Assembly (NCBI GenBank): GCA_002412965.1
Contig: DHWB01000002.1
Location: 76,242 to 140,241 of the forward strand
Direction: 5' to 3'
Source: Desulfomicrobium sp. UBA5193
GTDB lineage: Bacteria; Desulfobacterota; Desulfovibrionia; Desulfovibrionales; Desulfomicrobiaceae
DNA length: 64,000 nt
Positions 54,334-62,558 of this stretch are shown piece by piece (the stretch's first letter is position 1; each line of letters starts with the position of its first letter). Under the pieces are notes generated by a model. It saw only the letters and a list, made by a program, of their open reading frames with translations. It was not told the DNA's origin and ran no database searches. The position numbers were made by a program, and so were the translations under genes.

Positions 54334-55158
54334 TCAAATTGCCGCTCTCCCACCCCCGCAACATCGAAAAAACTCCCTCGCATTGGCCGCCGTCCGAGCC
54401 GCCACCTCCTCCGGCCTCTCCCCCCGCAACTGCGCCAGCACCTCCACCACCATGGGCAGATACGCCGGTTCGTTGCGTTCGAAATCCACCCCGACCGGAG
54501 CGATGGCCGGGCTGTCGGATTCCACCAGCAGCCTTTCGGGCGAAATCCGGATACAGGCTGTGCGGGCCTTGCGGTTGGCCGTGCGGGTGATGGAGGCGCA
54601 CATGGAGATATGGAAGCCCAGCTTCTCGAAAACCGGGACCATCTCGTGGGACCCGGCATAGGCGTGCAGCATCATGAACGGCGGCCGCTCTTTCATCGCT
54701 CCGATCAGATCCACCATGCGCCCGAATGCCTTGCGGCAATGAATCGTCACTGGCCGCTCATAGCGCACGGCCAGCGCCATCTGAGCCAGAAAGACCTCTT
54801 CCTGCTCGCCGTCGTTGCGTTCGGGAAGCGCGTTGTCCAGACCGATCTCGCCGATACCCACGGGATGGGCGGCGACCAGTTCTTCCAACCGCGCAAGCCA
54901 GTTCGCGCCGCGCTCGCCCACATACCAGGGATGCAGGCCCAGGGACACGCAGATATCCGCATGACTTCGGCCAAGCCCGAGCACATACCCCCAATCCCCC
55001 TCGTGGGTGCCGTTGCAGCACATCATGCGCACTCCTGCGGCTCTGGCCCGGATCAGGGCCGGCTCCAGGCCGTGGCGCAGGAAACCGTCCTGCAAGTGAC
55101 AGTGCGCGTCCACTAGATCAGGCAGCTCAGGCCATGGAGAAGCGTGTTCCGCGATCAT
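54334..55158 (-). CDS. TatD-family metal-dependent hydrolase
   Basis: A 274-residue TIM-barrel deoxyribonuclease-like enzyme. Metal ligands are visible in DLVDAHCHLQDGF, in IGEIGLDNALPE (catalytic Glu), in RPVTIHCRKAFG, in MLHAYAGSHE and in LLVESDSPAIAP. The ATG at 55156-55158 (MIAEHASPWPELPDLVDAHC) is used; no ribosome site is evident there or at the in-frame ATG at 55206. TatD proteins act in 3'-exonuclease or DNA-repair roles, and some relatives remove D-amino acids from tRNA. It lies upstream of tcdA, separated by the inverted repeat. Confidence 0.88.
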   Translation of the reverse strand: MIAEHASPWPELPDLVDAHCHLQDGFLRHGLEPALIRARAAGVRMMCCNGTHEGDWGYVLGLGRSHADICVSLGLHPWYVGERGANWLARLEELVAAHPVGIGEIGLDNALPERNDGEQEEVFLAQMALAVRYERPVTIHCRKAFGRMVDLIGAMKERPPFMMLHAYAGSHEMVPVFEKLGFHISMCASITRTANRKARTACIRISPERLLVESDSPAIAPVGVDFERNEPAYLPMVVEVLAQLRGERPEEVAARTAANAREFFRCCGGGRAAI

Positions 55159-55242
55159 GTTGTGATTTTGCGCACGGACGTTGACGCCACGCTCTGACAT
55201 GCGCATGAAAGATGTTCAGACTGCAACTCCAAGGAGGATCGC

Positions 55243-55332
55243 ATGACGAGTTTATTGTATCTGTTGCTACTGGTCGGCATCTGGGTCGTGTTGGTCAAGG
55301 TCGTGTTTCCCAAGATCGGCATACATGGCTGA
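55243..55332 (+). CDS. 29-residue single-pass membrane protein
   Basis: A very short gene with an almost ideal ribosome site, AAGGAGG, 5 bases before the ATG. The product begins MTSLLYLLLLVGIWVVLVKV and is one hydrophobic helix followed by a short FPK-type basic end; it stops with TGA at 55330-55332. The strong ribosome site and clean single-helix design suggest a real small membrane protein. It is divergent from tatD and convergent with the CULT gene. Function unknown; such proteins often bind and tune larger membrane complexes. Confidence 0.65.
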   Translation: MTSLLYLLLLVGIWVVLVKVVFPKIGIHG

Positions 55333-55380
55333 GGACCGGCATCGAAGAGCTGCAGTTGGCAGCCCAAGGACAAAGACAAA

Positions 55381-55791
55381 TCATGACCAGGACTCGCGCA
55401 GTTCGGTCATGATCAAGCCCACGAACCCGCCCGCCGCGCCACGATATTCCCAGCCGAGATGGGCGAGGCATTGGCGGCACATGGCGAAACGCCACGCATA
55501 ACCCGGAAACCAGGTGAATTCCTGGGTGAATTCACCTTCGAAGCGGCACCCAGGCGCCACGGCAAAGCAGCCAACCTCGAAGAGGATGCCCGAGGGATTG
55601 AAGAGCGCGTGCCCGTGCTTGCCGCCCACCTCGATCCGATCCCGCATCCGCGCGATGGGCTGGCCGCAGGTGCGGCAGAGCAGAACCCCGCGGCCGGACT
55701 CATCCAGCTCGGAGCGGTCCTGATCGGCCACAACCGGGCTTTGGCCGGGAAATTCGTGTCCCCGGAAACGGACGGACGTCTGCGTGAACAT
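55381..55791 (-). CDS. CULT-domain protein (bacterial cereblon-like)
   Basis: A 136-residue single-domain protein that matches the thalidomide-binding (CULT) domain of cereblon. A zinc site is formed by Cys39, Cys42, Cys105 and Cys108 (LLCRTCG, MCRQCLAH). The tri-tryptophan cage is complete: Trp94 and Trp100 in TWFPGYAW and Trp114 in HLGWEY. Spacings of 6 and 14 equal those of human CRBN Trp380, Trp386 and Trp400. NPSG at 65-68 corresponds to the NPHG loop. The ligand-binding histidine before the first Trp appears replaced by Phe92. There is no signal peptide or Lon domain, as in the small Magnetospirillum protein MsCI4. The start is uncertain: GGAG lies only one base before this ATG. The divergent ATC-hydrolase-like gene starts 46 bp away. 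Confidence 0.88.
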   Translation of the reverse strand: MFTQTSVRFRGHEFPGQSPVVADQDRSELDESGRGVLLCRTCGQPIARMRDRIEVGGKHGHALFNPSGILFEVGCFAVAPGCRFEGEFTQEFTWFPGYAWRFAMCRQCLAHLGWEYRGAAGGFVGLIMTELRESWS

Positions 55792-55837
55792 GCTCCGCCC
55801 AGTACTCCAGTCTCCCCTGAAAGCAAAGAGGCTCCCC

Positions 55838-56296
55838 ATGAACATGCTCGCCATCCGCACGGCCCAGGCCGGACTTGCTGACCGAATCTGGAATTCCCTG
55901 AAAGAAGACGTTGGACCGGACCGGGCTCGTAAAATCTTGTCCGAGGCCATCCAGACCGACGCCAGGGTGGCGGGCGAAGCCTTTGCACGCCTGGCCCAAG
56001 GCGAACCGAACCTGAAACATTTCGCCACGGTCCTCGACCGCTGGCAGGAAGGCGGAGCGCTGGAGATCACGGACATGGACCTGACCGCCTCCACGCTCTC
56101 CTTCTCGGTGCGGGCCTGCGCCTACGCTCGGAAGTACTCGGAAATGGGCCTTGATCCGGAACTTGGAGCAATTCTGTCCTGCGCCAGGGACGAGCCTTTC
56201 GCCCAGGGCTACAGCCCCTGCCTGTCCATGCGGCGCGCCCAGACCATCATGCAGGGCGCACCCAGATGTCTGTTCACCTTCACCTGGCAAGACTGA
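55838..56296 (+). CDS. L-2-amino-thiazoline-4-carboxylic acid hydrolase-family protein
   Basis: A 152-residue protein resembling the ATC hydrolase family, named for a Pseudomonas enzyme that opens the thiazoline ring of L-ATC on the way to cysteine. The C-terminal half carries the family pattern CAYARKYSEMGLDPELGAIL, then SCARDEPFAQGYSPCLSMRR, then AQTIMQGAPRCLFTFTW. The N-terminal half is helical. The ATG at 55838 is chosen because GAGG stands 6 bases before it. Most members of this family are uncharacterised and may not act on ATC. It is divergent from the CULT gene, with only 46 bp between the starts, so the two may share control. Confidence 0.75.
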   Translation: MNMLAIRTAQAGLADRIWNSLKEDVGPDRARKILSEAIQTDARVAGEAFARLAQGEPNLKHFATVLDRWQEGGALEITDMDLTASTLSFSVRACAYARKYSEMGLDPELGAILSCARDEPFAQGYSPCLSMRRAQTIMQGAPRCLFTFTWQD

Positions 56297-57130
56297 AGCG
56301 CAGGCTTCCAATCCTGAATTCACGCATCCCGACGAAACAAGCCGAGACTCTCAAGGCGGGGCTCATCCACCCCGGATGAGGAATGACCCTGGCTTGAAAT
56401 CCACCGCCCTTTCCATTCCCCATGGCCGGCTCCTTCCTCCACGCTCACTGCGCGGCCAGACTCCATCGGGAGCAGTCCGGATCGTGCGGCGGGCCACATC
56501 GTTTCCGGCGAGACCACAACTGGATTATCAACACGGAGGGCCAAAAAAAGAACATCGCCTGTTTGAAAAATATTCAATAATAACTACATATTAAAAAGTT
56601 AATAACATTTCACACACACCTTTGCCTTCCCGGGAAATTCACAAACGCTCGTGCTCACGACAGATATGGACTCCTTGACGTCGACCGCAGCAACCACCTG
56701 GGTGGACAAGTCTGCGTGAAAGACACTTTTCCTGACGCCACAAAGGCCTCGCGGCTGACACTCGAATGTTCATAACGTATTCTTAACTTCATCTTTTCCG
56801 CTATCACCAAAAAGCCGCACCCTGGTGTGCGCAACGCACCTTTTTTTCATTTCTTTTTGCTGGACGAACAATATATGAACAAATTTTTCTTCTTATTTTT
56901 AGAATCTTATATTAATCATAAACATACCAACAGGCGTTGTTCATAACTTTTGACACGCGCCTCCAACCCTGTCTCTTTTTTGTTCATAACGTGTTCGCAA
57001 AACGGCATCTCTGTTCAAAAGCGCTCTGCTTTTCCAAGCCGGAATTGACGAACAGCGCTAAATCCGCTCCCTGTTCAACATGTTCCACAACAAGGAGTAC
57101 ATGACGGACAAGGATCCGCAGAATCCATGA
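56297..57130. other. Long non-coding region with repeated GTTCATAAC motifs
   Basis: About 830 bp between two convergent transcription units, with no gene that I can support. The sequence from 56570 on is much more AT-rich than the rest of the window. GTTCATAAC occurs three times (56768-56776, 56938-56946, 56982-56990), and GAACAATATATGAAC at 56867-56881 and GTTCAACATGTTC at 57073-57085 add inverted or related half-sites. A tiny frame ending at 57129 is not convincing. It could be a regulator-binding cluster, a structured or small RNA gene, or a remnant of lost DNA. Confidence 0.5.
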
Positions 57131-57167
57131 AAAAAGGGCCACCCCCGCCAGGAGGATGGCCCTTTTT
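57131..57167 (-). terminator. Terminator after the mechanosensitive channel gene
   Basis: AAAAAGGGCCA and TGGCCCTTTTT pair around a 15-base loop. It is symmetrical enough to work in both directions. Confidence 0.85.
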
Positions 57168-57187
57168 CCGTATTCAACCGCCGGAGT

Positions 57188-59539
57188 TCAATCTTCGCTT
57201 TTGGTCCGCAAAACCCCATCGCCGGAACGCACGTGCAGGTCCATTTGCGCAAAGGGGATTTCGATGCCGTTCTCCCGAAACTTGAGATCAATGGCTTCGC
57301 GTATTTCCGAGGGAGCCGATGCGGCCAGATCCACGTGCCGCACCCAGAAGCGCAAAATGAAATCAAGGGAGCTCGCCCCGAAATTGCTGAAGATAACCCA
57401 TGGCTCCGGGCTCCCAAGCACTGCCGGATGCTCCGTGGCCGCTTCCAGCAGGAGCTTTTTCACCCGCGCCACGTCTGAACCGTAGGCCACGCCCACTGCC
57501 ACGTCCCTGCGAATACGCACGTCGTTGCGATGGGTCCAGTTGGTGACCTGATTTGCGATCAGGGTCGAATTCGGCAGAAAGATCTTCGCGTTCTCAAAGG
57601 TCTGGACTTCGGTATTGCGGATATTGACGCTCATGACCTTGGCCCACACGCCATTGACCTCGATCACATCCCCCGGCTGGATGGCCCGGTCAAAGAGCAG
57701 AATCAAACCGCTGATGAAATTGCTGATGATGGCCTGCATGCCGAAACCGATGCCCACGGACAAACCGCCGGCAATGAACGCAAAATTGGTCAGGCTGATG
57801 CCAAGCAGGTTGATCGCGAACAGGCCGTAGAGCAGCCACAGGCAATAGATGCCGATGCGCTGCAAGGATGCGGCCGCGCCGTGGTCGATGGTCTTCCAGC
57901 GCAACTGGTCGTTGCCCAGCACGGTTTTCCAGGCCGAGGCCAGCGAACGGACAATCTGGAAGAGCAGGAGCACCACGCCCAGACGCAGGAAGTTGAAGGA
58001 AAAATCACCCCAGTTCAGTTCCAGGGATGACAATTTCTCATACACCACGTTGGTGCCAAGATTGATGCTGATCCAGGTCATGATCCCGATGCCCACGGCA
58101 AACCAGACCAAGAGCGTGAAGAACGTCGCGGCCAGATCCGCCAGCAAGGCGCGTAGCCCGGACTTGTCGAATTTTTCGAAGAGCACCCCGATCACGCTCG
58201 TTGCACCAATGCCAAGCTGCAAGGCCAGGGCGAAAACTCCCCAAAGGGTGCTGGCCAGCACGGCGAGGTTGCCCCAGCCCAGCACCGCGATGGCCACCAG
58301 CACCGCAAGGACGTAGGGATGAACCCGGCGAATGAAGCGTTCGTATCGCAGCTCGGGTTGGATCATGCCGAAGAAAAGGCTGCTCAAGACCAGAAGCCCC
58401 ACCCAGGTCTGGTGTTCCAACCACTGTGGCAAGCGCAGCAAATCGAGGACAGACACGCTCAAAGACAGGAAAACCAGCGGCAGGAGGGGCTGCAGGCTTT
58501 TTTGTTTCAGCACGCCTCGCACGTTGCGAAAAACCCAGGCCAGTCCCTGAACGCCGAGCAGCATGAATACGTGGGTGCAGACGAGCAAAAATGAGGTCTG
58601 CTTGACCTTGCCGGACAAAAAGGCAGCCAGGAGCGAGAGGGCCAGAGACAGAAAAAGGATGGCCACCGCCGAAGTCAGTCGCCCCCCGGCATCGGCGTTT
58701 TCGAACATGTCAGCCAAGAAACGGTGCGACACAAAACCTATGGCCACGAAAGGAAGCCAGAACAGCGCGAAGGTACCTGCCCAATCTCCGGCCCCCGTGG
58801 TCACGGACGAATACTGGCTGACAAAAAAAGCCTTCATGTTGACAAACCAGTCCGTCAGGTCCTTGCGAATGTCCGCGCCGGGAGCCGGAAAGAGACGAAA
58901 TTCCGCGCCGTCCAGAAACTCGGCCCTCCATATCAGGGGCAACTGCGTCTCGAAGGTACCGATCCACTCCGCGTTTCGGGCCTGGATGTCGTTGACCTGT
59001 GCAGTGACTTTATCCAACCGACCCTGCACATCCTTCACCTTCTGCCCCACGGCGGCCACGCTCTTTCGGATGGTCTGCACATCCTGCCGCACGTCCTTGT
59101 CCAGGCCCGTGGCCCACTTGCGCTCCAAATCCTCTTCCAAGGCCTCGATGATGGCCGCCTTCAACCCAAGCTCCTTGATCAGAGCCTCAAGGGGCCCAAA
59201 GGCCTTGGCCAAGGCCATCTGCGAATACCTGGCCTCAGCCAGCGCCACGCGCATGTCGTACGGGTTGGTCTTGACCATGCGGGCCATGACTTCAATCGTC
59301 TGCAGCCTTGTTCCGGCGGCATCCAGCTCAGGCTTAAATTCGGCTTCGCGCTGTCCGACAAGTTCCTGAAGAGTGTTCACCTCTGCCTGCAATGTTTCCA
59401 CTTCCTGAATCTTGGAACGGAAAAAAGAGGAAAGCACCGTGGTCTCGGAGGTCTGTTGATCATCGGCGGCAAATCCGACACCAGCCAACGCTAGCATGCA
59501 GACAAGCACCACGGACAAAATCAAAGGCATTGTTTTCAT
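57188..59539 (-). CDS. MscS-superfamily mechanosensitive channel, large MscK/MscM-like
   Basis: A 783-residue inner-membrane channel that should release solutes on hypo-osmotic shock. A signal peptide (MKTMPLILSVVLVCMLALAG) leads a periplasmic region with long coiled-coil helices at about residues 35-195 (FRSKIQEVETLQAEVNTLQE). About ten membrane helices follow. The pore helix and MscS core are in the last third: FAFIAGGLSVGIGFGMQAII, then NFISGLILLFDRAIQPGDVI, then the beta domain IFLPNSTLIANQVTNWTH. The ATG at 59537-59539 has AAGGATGCT upstream. The length and layout match E. coli MscK/YbdG-like relatives rather than small MscS. It is preceded by a terminator closing the M48 gene. Confidence 0.93.
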   Translation of the reverse strand: MKTMPLILSVVLVCMLALAGVGFAADDQQTSETTVLSSFFRSKIQEVETLQAEVNTLQELVGQREAEFKPELDAAGTRLQTIEVMARMVKTNPYDMRVALAEARYSQMALAKAFGPLEALIKELGLKAAIIEALEEDLERKWATGLDKDVRQDVQTIRKSVAAVGQKVKDVQGRLDKVTAQVNDIQARNAEWIGTFETQLPLIWRAEFLDGAEFRLFPAPGADIRKDLTDWFVNMKAFFVSQYSSVTTGAGDWAGTFALFWLPFVAIGFVSHRFLADMFENADAGGRLTSAVAILFLSLALSLLAAFLSGKVKQTSFLLVCTHVFMLLGVQGLAWVFRNVRGVLKQKSLQPLLPLVFLSLSVSVLDLLRLPQWLEHQTWVGLLVLSSLFFGMIQPELRYERFIRRVHPYVLAVLVAIAVLGWGNLAVLASTLWGVFALALQLGIGATSVIGVLFEKFDKSGLRALLADLAATFFTLLVWFAVGIGIMTWISINLGTNVVYEKLSSLELNWGDFSFNFLRLGVVLLLFQIVRSLASAWKTVLGNDQLRWKTIDHGAAASLQRIGIYCLWLLYGLFAINLLGISLTNFAFIAGGLSVGIGFGMQAIISNFISGLILLFDRAIQPGDVIEVNGVWAKVMSVNIRNTEVQTFENAKIFLPNSTLIANQVTNWTHRNDVRIRRDVAVGVAYGSDVARVKKLLLEAATEHPAVLGSPEPWVIFSNFGASSLDFILRFWVRHVDLAASAPSEIREAIDLKFRENGIEIPFAQMDLHVRSGDGVLRTKSED

Positions 59540-59550
59540 AGCATCCTTAA

Positions 59551-59588
59551 ATAAAAAGAGAGGCCACCCGTTCCCGAATGGCCTCTTT
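59551..59588 (-). terminator. Terminator after the M48 protease gene
   Basis: GAGGCCA and TGGCCTC form a stem on the minus strand with a 12-base loop, followed by TCTTTTTATTT. Confidence 0.8.
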
Positions 59589-59607
59589 AAAAAATGTGCC
59601 ATCACTC

Positions 59608-60942
59608 TTACAGATATCCCCAGGTCTTGAGCCGGGAGTAGGCATGCTGGGCCATTTCACCCTGGGTCACGGCCTTAAGGTAACGATGATATTCCTGCGC
59701 CGCGTTCTGCTTGTCCTTCATGCCCTCATAGGAAAATCCCTTCATGAAGACAGTCGTCGGATTGCCCGGCAGCAATCGTTCGTAAGCCGTAAAATCCGCC
59801 AGGGCGGTGGCATAATCCTTGACCTGGATGGAGGCCACGCCATGCATATGCTGCGCCTGGGCCTCCCTCGGATAGACCCGCCTGGCCCTATCCGCGTATT
59901 CGGCCGCAGACTTGCCGTTTTTCTGGGCGATCTGGCATTTGGCCATCATGACCAGCCCGGCGTAGTCGTTCGGGGCGAGCTGGAGCCCTTCCGTATAGCG
60001 GCTCTGGGCAACGGCGTATTCCTTTGCGCCCATGGCCTTGTCCCCTTCCTGAAAGAGCTTGAACATGGGGGCGAGCTTGCGCAGCTTGGCCGTGGAGTCC
60101 ATGTAGCGCTCCTTGTGCATGGAAAGGTTCTGTTTATCCCCATAGCGGGACTTAGAGCGGGCCACGGCCGTATTGTAACGCTCCGTGCTCATGGGGTGTG
60201 AGGAGAACATGGCCTCGATGGCGCTCGGCTGGCGCTTGCCCATGGAACGCAGGACATCCATGAGCCCTACCATGCCCTGGGGCGAATATCCGGCTCCGAC
60301 CATGTAGTCCATGCCCAACTCGTCAGCCTGGCGCTCGTCCTCCCGGCTGTAGCGAGCCAGCAAAAGGCTGGCGCCGAGACCGCCCACGGTCCCCGCCAAG
60401 TTGCCGAGGCCCTCGCTGGCTGTACCGGCTATCAGGGACGCCCCTCCCACCAGGGTGCCGATGATCTTGCTCTTGGACATGCGCGCCGCCGTATGCCGGG
60501 CGTTGACGTGCCCCAGCTCGTGTCCGATCAGCGCGGCCAGTTCCGCCTCGTTGTCCAGCTCGGCCAGGATGCCGCGAGTGATGGCGATGCTCCCGCCGGG
60601 AAAGGCATAGGCGTTGACGTAGGTCGCATTTACCACATTGAAATTATAGGGCATGTGCGGCCGGTGCGAGACTCGCGCCAGCGACGCTCCCACCCCGGTC
60701 ACGTACCCGGCAAGCGCTGCATCCTGAGTCACGCCGTAGTCTACGGAGAACTGGTGCGGCGTATTGCTCTTGTCTATCTGGACTTCCTCGCCCTCGCCCA
60801 TGAGCATGAGCTGGCTCTGTCCGGTGACGGGATTGGCCGCGCAGGCCGCGAGCGTGGATACGGAGGCAAGGGCCGCGAGCTTGATGAAATCACGACGGGT
60901 CAGGTTGCCCAGATATGCTCGGTCGTCAAAAATTGAGTTCAT
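59608..60942 (-). CDS. Tat-exported lipoprotein M48 metalloprotease with TPR-like C-terminus
   Basis: A 444-residue BepA/LoiP-like zinc protease for envelope quality control. The N-terminus has a twin-arginine motif TRRDFIK (15-21) and a lipobox LAAC with Cys34. It should therefore leave by the Tat route and become lipid-anchored, an uncommon combination. The zinc site is HELGH at 141-145, with the third ligand Glu in SREDERQADELGMDY. The C-terminal 160 residues carry TPR-like repeats (SRYTEGLQLAPNDYAGLVMM, YATALADFTAYERLLPGNPT). GAGGAGCGG precedes the ATG. It lies between comM and the mechanosensitive channel gene. Confidence 0.92.
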   Translation of the reverse strand: MNSIFDDRAYLGNLTRRDFIKLAALASVSTLAACAANPVTGQSQLMLMGEGEEVQIDKSNTPHQFSVDYGVTQDAALAGYVTGVGASLARVSHRPHMPYNFNVVNATYVNAYAFPGGSIAITRGILAELDNEAELAALIGHELGHVNARHTAARMSKSKIIGTLVGGASLIAGTASEGLGNLAGTVGGLGASLLLARYSREDERQADELGMDYMVGAGYSPQGMVGLMDVLRSMGKRQPSAIEAMFSSHPMSTERYNTAVARSKSRYGDKQNLSMHKERYMDSTAKLRKLAPMFKLFQEGDKAMGAKEYAVAQSRYTEGLQLAPNDYAGLVMMAKCQIAQKNGKSAAEYADRARRVYPREAQAQHMHGVASIQVKDYATALADFTAYERLLPGNPTTVFMKGFSYEGMKDKQNAAQEYHRYLKAVTQGEMAQHAYSRLKTWGYL

Positions 60943-61020
60943 AATCCGCTCCTCGGTAAAAATTCATGCACACTCACTACACCATCGGCCCGCCAGCTGA
61001 CAACCGGGCCAGCCGACTCG

Positions 61021-62556
61021 TCACTCCTGGCTTTGACGGTCCAGGCCGCGATAGTTGATGGCCTCGGCCAGATGCTTGACCGAGAGCTCGAGGTCCCCGG
61101 CCAGGTCCGCGATGGTGCGCGAAATGCGCAGCACGCGCGTGAAAGCCCGGGCCGACATGCCCAGCCGCTGCACGGCGCCCTCCAGAAAGGCATGCTCGAC
61201 CTGGGTCAGGGGGCAATAGCGCTCCAGCCATTTGCCCGAGAGCTCGGAATTGGAGGAAAAATGCAGGCCGTCGTAGCGCTCACGTTGCACTTCGCGTGCC
61301 GCGTTGATGCGGCCCTGCATGGTCGCGGAGCTGATGCTCCCCTGGCCCTGCTTCAGATCCCGGTAAGGCACGGCCGGCACCTCGACGTGCAGGTCGATGC
61401 GGTCCAGGAGCGGCCCCGAGAGGCGGGAACGATAGCGCTGCACCTGCAGGGGCGTGCAGGAACACGTGTGCTTCTCGTCTCCCAGATATCCGCACGGACA
61501 CGGATTCATTGCCGCCACGAGCATGACGTCTCCAGGATACTCCAGAGACACGGCGGCACGGGAAATGGTCACCCGGCCTTCTTCCAGAGGCTGTCGCAAG
61601 ACCTCCAGCACGTGCTTCTTGAATTCGGGCAGCTCGTCAAGAAAGAGAACCCCCCGGTGGGCCAGGGACAACTCGCCCGGACGCGGATAGTGGCCTCCGC
61701 CGATGAGCCCTGCGTCGGAGATGGTGTGGTGCGGGGAGCGAAAGGGACGGGTCACCACCAGCGGTTGATCCGTCGGGAGCTTTGCGGCCACGGAATAGAC
61801 CTTGGTCACTTCCAGGGCCTCGTCGAAGGTCAGCGGCGGCAGGACCGTCGGGATGCGGCTGGAGAGCATGGTCTTGCCGCTGCCCGGAGGCCCTATGAAA
61901 AGCAGATTATGATTTCCTGCGCAGGCGATCTCGATGGCCCGCTTGGCCCGCTCCTGTCCCTTGACCTCGGAAAAATCCTTCCAGAACTGCTGGCGCTCGC
62001 TCCACAGGCTCTCCACGTCGCAGCTCAAGGGGGCCACATCCTCCTCGCCGAGCACGAAGCGCACAACCTGCGCCAGAGTCCGGCAGGCGAAGACAGGCAG
62101 CCCCTGTACCACGGCGGCCTCCCGACCATTGGCTTCGGGCACGATCATGCCCCGGGCTCCGGCCTCGCGAGCGCGCAGCGCCAGGGGCAGGACGCCGGGC
62201 ACGGGTTTAAGCTCCCCGGAAAGGGAAAGCTCCCCGGCCAGATACAGACCGGAGAGCTTTTCTTGCGGAATGACCTCAGCCCCGGCCAAAAGACCCAGGG
62301 CCAGAGGCAGGTCGTAGCCCGAGCCTTCCTTGCGGATATCGGCCGGGGCTATGTTCACGGTGATGCGGCTCGGCGGCAGCTTGAAGCCGGTGTTCTTGAG
62401 GGCCGAAAAGACCCGTTCCTTGGCTTCGCGGACCGCACCTTCGGCCAGACCGACCATGATGAAGGCCGGCATGCCTGATCGCGCCAGGTCCACCTCAAGT
62501 TCAATGGTGAATCCGTCGATTCCCAAGAGCGCAGCGGTGGAGACCTTGGCGATCAT
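61021..62556 (-). CDS. YifB/ComM-family Mg-chelatase-like AAA ATPase
   Basis: A 511-residue protein of the ComM/YifB group. An N-terminal Lon-protease-like (ChlI) fold at about 1-170 contains RITVNIAPADIRKEGSGYDL. The AAA core begins with Walker A GPPGSGKTML near residue 218; Walker B lies in HRGVLFLDELPEF. The zinc-binding-like CPCGYLGDEKHTCSC is also present. ComM acts as a hexameric branch-migration helicase in natural transformation in Vibrio; its role in other bacteria is less clear. The ATG is 2 bp past the lepB stop, so the two are co-translated. Confidence 0.93.
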   Translation of the reverse strand: MIAKVSTAALLGIDGFTIELEVDLARSGMPAFIMVGLAEGAVREAKERVFSALKNTGFKLPPSRITVNIAPADIRKEGSGYDLPLALGLLAGAEVIPQEKLSGLYLAGELSLSGELKPVPGVLPLALRAREAGARGMIVPEANGREAAVVQGLPVFACRTLAQVVRFVLGEEDVAPLSCDVESLWSERQQFWKDFSEVKGQERAKRAIEIACAGNHNLLFIGPPGSGKTMLSSRIPTVLPPLTFDEALEVTKVYSVAAKLPTDQPLVVTRPFRSPHHTISDAGLIGGGHYPRPGELSLAHRGVLFLDELPEFKKHVLEVLRQPLEEGRVTISRAAVSLEYPGDVMLVAAMNPCPCGYLGDEKHTCSCTPLQVQRYRSRLSGPLLDRIDLHVEVPAVPYRDLKQGQGSISSATMQGRINAAREVQRERYDGLHFSSNSELSGKWLERYCPLTQVEHAFLEGAVQRLGMSARAFTRVLRISRTIADLAGDLELSVKHLAEAINYRGLDRQSQE

Positions 62557-62558
62557 GG

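Noticed and set aside
56320..56577. 85-codon minus-strand frame in the long non-coding region
   Set aside because: No ribosome site, no family pattern, and low plausibility of composition.
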